Source: an uncultured Verrucomicrobiae bacterium
GTDB lineage: Bacteria; Verrucomicrobiota; Verrucomicrobiia; Palsa-1439
Assembly (NCBI GenBank): GCA_937927265.1
Contig: CALBCO010000154.1
Location: 1-7,352, forward strand
Reading direction: 5' to 3'
DNA: 7,352 nucleotides
A program made the position numbers and the translations under genes. Shown piece by piece: positions 5,952-7,352 of the stretch; the stretch's first letter is position 1, and the number at the start of each line of letters is the position of its first letter. Below the pieces are notes generated by a model that had not been told where the DNA came from, searched no databases, and saw only the letters and a list, made by a program, of their open reading frames with translations.

Positions 5952-6901
5952 GACACCAACGCTCCATACCGCAGATTGCGGGTGCTGACGACGATCTCCC
6001 GCGCGCCGAGCAACTCCATGGCCACGACAAATACCATCCCGCCCGGCACAATGATGTCCGCCCGTTCCGGTGGCAACCCCGGCACCTTCTTGCGTTCCCG
6101 CAACGGCAACGCATTCAACCGGCTCACCCACGCCCGCAAATCTTCCTGTGTCAGCCGAGCCTGATCCAACGGGGTTGAACGGAAATCCTGCCCGTCCATT
6201 CCTCTCGCCACACGTGCCAACGTCGTAATCGCACCGCCCGTGCCGATGAACCGACATTCGGCCAATTTGTTTTGTTGGCAGCGCGCGGGGACCCACCCCG
6301 CCGAGGCCGTCAGTGACTCGCCCGACGGCTGGCTGGGCCAGTTCGCCCTGCCGGTCATCACCGGCAACAGCGTCCGCCGCAGATGCTCCGTCAACCTGGC
6401 AAAGTCGTCACCAAACTGTTCCAACAACCGTACCGCGCCCAACGGTAAACTCTTCCATTCTTCCACCCTTCCATCCTGCCCGCGCACCAGCTCCGCGCTG
6501 CCGCCGCCCACATCCAGTACCAGCAACGGTTTCCCCGCCCAGTCCGGGTCGCTCGTCACGCCGCGAAAAATCAGGTCCGCCTCGCGTTGGCCGCTGATCA
6601 CCTCCACCGGTAACGGACACGCTGCGAGGAAGTCTTGCGGGTTGGCCGCGTCGCGCACCGCGCTGGTGGCGAAGGCGCGGATGTCCGCTGCGCCCAGTTG
6701 CCGGGCGACTGCCACAAACTCGTCCACCGTCGCCACGGTGCGCTCGATGGCTTTCATTGAAAGCCATCCTGTCCGGTCCACGCCTTCGCCGAGCCGGGTG
6801 GTTTTGTCTTTGGCGGCGACGGGGTTGATGTGGCTGGCGGCCACGTCGGCGACGAGGAGTTTGACGGTGTTGGTCCCGATATCGATCACAGCCCGGCGCA
6901 T
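5948..6901 (-). CDS. ppx: Ppx/GppA-family phosphatase (exopolyphosphatase-like)
   Basis: A 317-residue cytoplasmic protein of the Ppx/GppA branch of the ASKHA phosphotransferase fold; characterised members hydrolyse polyphosphate or pppGpp. Visible motifs are the N-terminal phosphate loop AVIDIGTNTVKLLVADV (4-20), FATSAVRDAAN (77-87), VISGQREADLIF (101-112), the second phosphate loop LDVGGGSAELV (129-139), SLPLGAVRLLEQF (151-163), GTGGAITTLARV (220-231) and C-terminal RADIIVPGGMVF (280-291). It is domain I-II only, like short Ppx proteins, without the HD-like C-terminal part of E. coli Ppx. Residues about 185-214 look like a non-conserved insert. A GTG 18 codons upstream is in frame, but the ATG at 6901 begins the fold directly and has GGAGGTG upstream. 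First gene of the operon; its TGA overlaps mlaE. Polyphosphate versus pppGpp as substrate is undecided. Confidence 0.9.
   Translation of the reverse strand: MRRAVIDIGTNTVKLLVADVAASHINPVAAKDKTTRLGEGVDRTGWLSMKAIERTVATVDEFVAVARQLGAADIRAFATSAVRDAANPQDFLAACPLPVEVISGQREADLIFRGVTSDPDWAGKPLLVLDVGGGSAELVRGQDGRVEEWKSLPLGAVRLLEQFGDDFARLTEHLRRTLLPVMTGRANWPSQPSGESLTASAGWVPARCQQNKLAECRFIGTGGAITTLARVARGMDGQDFRSTPLDQARLTQEDLRAWVSRLNALPLRERKKVPGLPPERADIIVPGGMVFVVAMELLGAREIVVSTRNLRYGALVS
6285..6301. repeat. 6-bp palindrome within the ppx variable insert
   Basis: GCGGGG and CCCCGC arms flank a five-base ACCCA loop. The palindrome encodes AGWVPA around residue 203 and sits in the part of Ppx (about 185-214) that does not look like the family. 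It may be part of an inserted sequence or simply GC-rich chance. Confidence 0.4.
6453..6476 (-). repeat. Three tandem imperfect octamers inside ppx
   Basis: On the plus strand this reads TTCCATTC, TTCCACCC, TTCCATCC in direct succession, each keeping the TTCCA core. It lies within codons for DGRVEEW of the Ppx protein, just after the second phosphate loop, in a variable surface segment. It is a short purine-rich (coding strand) tract, perhaps produced by slippage. Confidence 0.55.
6746..6768. repeat. Perfect 10-bp inverted repeat with a 3-base loop inside ppx
   Basis: The arms GATGGCTTTC and GAAAGCCATC are exactly complementary around the loop ATT. In the Ppx reading frame it covers WLSMKAI (residues 46-52), about 135-155 bases after the start codon. 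The transcript could form a stable hairpin here. No T-run follows on the minus strand, so it is not an intrinsic terminator. Confidence 0.7.
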
Positions 6902-6914
6902 ACTGGCCGGATAA

Positions 6915-6921
6915 CACCTCC
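6915..6921 (-). promoter_or_regulatory. Shine-Dalgarno of ppx
   Basis: Minus-strand GGAGGTG precedes the ATG at 6901 by 13 bases, longer than ideal. It is the same heptamer as at ybaK. It supports initiation near 6901 rather than at the in-frame GTG at 6955, which would place this motif inside the coding region. Confidence 0.55.
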
Positions 6922-6936
6922 GGCTAAAAGAAACAA

Positions 6937-6960
6937 GCCGCCGTTTTAGCGGCACAGGGC
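6937..6960 (-). repeat. Possible third, degenerate copy of the palindromic repeat
   Basis: On the minus strand GCCCTGTGC leads into a palindrome with arms GCCGC and GCGGC around TAAAACG. The same nonamer GCCCTGTGC leads into the palindrome of the plus-strand copy at 7036. The stem differs, so kinship rests mainly on the shared flank. Confidence 0.4.
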
Positions 6961-6999
6961 GAAGGCATCTAAAAAACAGCGGAAATTCACGCTTTCGTC

Positions 7000-7019
7000 A
7001 TTCCGAGCTTGCGAGGAAT
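7000..7019. repeat. ATTCC/GGAAT palindromic repeat motif
   Basis: The arms ATTCC and GGAAT enclose GAGCTTGCGA, preceded by GTC and followed by CTTTG. It resembles an abundant short dispersed repeat I have met in many bacterial genomes (CATTCCGAGC followed by GCGAGGAATC). That identification is from memory. Confidence 0.45.
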
Positions 7020-7035
7020 CTTTGTAAATGCAACC

Positions 7036-7067
7036 GCCCTGTGCAGCGGCGCTTCTGTAAAGCGCCG
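7036..7067 (+). repeat. REP-like palindromic repeat, copy 1
   Basis: The core unit runs from TGCAG at 7042 to 7067. Its hairpin at 7047-7067 has eight perfect base pairs (CGGCGCTT with AAGCGCCG) and the five-base loop CTGTA. It is preceded by GCCCTG. The inverted partner at 7082-7107 has the same length, start and loop type. Confidence 0.75.
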
Positions 7068-7081
7068 ATCTCAGCCAACAA

Positions 7082-7121
7082 CGGCGGCCCACAGAGCCGC
7101 CGCTGCACCACACGCACAGGG
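7082..7121 (-). repeat. REP-like palindromic repeat, copy 2 (inverted)
   Basis: On the minus strand the core unit (7107 to 7082) begins with TGCAGCGGCG as in copy 1. Its hairpin at 7082-7102 has seven Watson-Crick pairs plus a T-G pair around the loop CTGTG. Two to three stem pairs differ from copy 1 but keep pairing. The outer flank CCCTGTGC (7121-7114) is also shared, separated from the core by a few extra bases. Head-to-head arrangement of the two copies resembles bacterial REP doublets. Confidence 0.75.
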
Positions 7122-7166
7122 TTGCGTTGGTGGGGGAGTGTTTGTTACTCTGCACGCCGCGAGTTT

Positions 7167-7352
7167 ATGAAACCGGTGGGCAAATTTCAGGGAATGGGCC
7201 GTGGCATGGCCATTGGGTGCGACATGGTGGCCGGGGTCGGCGTCGGTGCCCTGATCGGTTGGTGGCTGGACAAAGTCACCGGCTGGTCGCCGTGGTGTTT
7301 CATCGTGTTTTTTGTGCTCGGTGCGGCGGCGGGTTTCCGGATGGTCCATGCG
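7167..7352 (+). CDS. AtpZ/AtpI-family F1Fo ATP synthase accessory protein, 5' part
   Basis: The first 62 codons of a small membrane protein that continues past the window. The sequence MKPVGKFQGM is followed by a first hydrophobic helix (about 15-33) that is rich in Gly and Ala and ends in GWWLDKVTGWSP (31-42). A second helix (about 43-57) ends in GAAAGFRMV (52-60). This two-helix pattern with WLD between helices is characteristic of AtpZ/AtpI proteins, which usually precede the ATP synthase genes and are tied to Mg2+ uptake or c-ring assembly. The ATG at 7167 is chosen because it starts the family's usual N-terminus; no good Shine-Dalgarno lies at normal distance (GGGGGAG is about 28 bases upstream). 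It diverges from ppx. The gene order beyond the edge would confirm it. Confidence 0.8.
   Translation, partial: MKPVGKFQGMGRGMAIGCDMVAGVGVGALIGWWLDKVTGWSPWCFIVFFVLGAAAGFRMVHA

Larger units (their letters stand above)
6902..7166. promoter_or_regulatory. Divergent ppx / atpZ-like intergenic region packed with palindromes
   Basis: This spacer must hold the promoters for both the seven-gene minus-strand operon and the plus-strand ATP synthase-type gene, because the genes diverge here. I could not find a convincing -35/-10 pair in either direction. It contains two inverted copies of a 26-base palindromic unit, a possible third degenerate copy, and a separate ATTCC/GGAAT palindrome, each listed separately. 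A minus-strand frame is open across most of it, but its product has no recognisable features and covers the repeats, so it is not called. Confidence 0.6.

Noticed and set aside
3452..6901. Local flips of G-versus-C bias (plus strand G-rich around 3480-4470, C-rich around 4500-6600, G-rich again near 6780-6840) as a sign of recombination
   Set aside because: The protein compositions differ strongly (Asn/Thr/Leu-rich MlaD versus Val/Gly/Ala-rich MlaE), which can account for it; gene order and overlaps show no seam.
6971..6993. Minus-strand AGCG/CGCT hairpin followed by six Ts upstream of ppx, considered as an attenuator or terminator
   Set aside because: The stem has only four contiguous pairs with a mismatch above it; too weak to call an intrinsic terminator.
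7122..7150. TTGCGT with a -10-like hexamer as a promoter for the AtpZ-like gene
   Set aside because: The -10 match is poor in every spacing tried, and sigma-factor consensus in this lineage is uncertain.
1..7352. CRISPR array, tRNA, rRNA, insertion sequence or defence genes
   Set aside because: No regularly spaced repeats, cloverleaf with conserved tRNA bases, transposase motifs or defence-type proteins were found on either strand.

Overview
The window is GC-rich and gene-dense and reads as a chromosomal segment of a Verrucomicrobiota-like bacterium. That assignment is an inference from three things. The lipid-transport ATPase belongs to a divergent MlaF-like type that I associate with this phylum. 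There is a CAAX-protease-related membrane protein of the kind that accompanies PEP-CTERM/exosortase systems. The intergenic DNA is full of palindromic repeats. No rRNA, tRNA, CRISPR array, transposase or phage gene is visible.

Layout, right to left along the minus strand, is one seven-gene unit at 6901 to 177: a Ppx/GppA phosphatase, an MlaE-like permease, an MlaF-like ATPase, an MlaD-like MCE protein, a CPBP/CAAX-protease-related membrane protein, a YbaK-type aminoacyl-tRNA deacylase, and a TMTC-like GT-C membrane protein with C-terminal TPRs. The first four junctions are all 4-base ATGA stop/start overlaps and the last is a TTGA overlap. Only one junction (CPBP to ybaK) has a gap, 52 bases, with its own strong Shine-Dalgarno. 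The unit therefore looks like one transcript with chained, coupled translation. At the right edge the first 62 codons of an AtpZ/AtpI-family protein run off the window on the plus strand; it normally opens an F1Fo ATP synthase operon.

How the genes may work together: MlaE, MlaF and MlaD form the inner-membrane part of an MCE phospholipid transporter. MlaB- and MlaC-like partners are not encoded here. Nearly every neighbour is membrane-related or a housekeeping hydrolase, so the operon may be an envelope-maintenance cluster; that link is inference.

The parts most worth a second look are the MlaF-like ATPase, which keeps Walker A, Walker B and the catalytic Glu but has lost the expected Q-loop, signature, D-loop and H-loop residues, and the ppx/atpZ divergent spacer (6902-7166). 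The spacer carries two oppositely oriented copies of a 26-base palindromic repeat with compensatory stem changes, a possible third degenerate copy, and a separate short palindrome.
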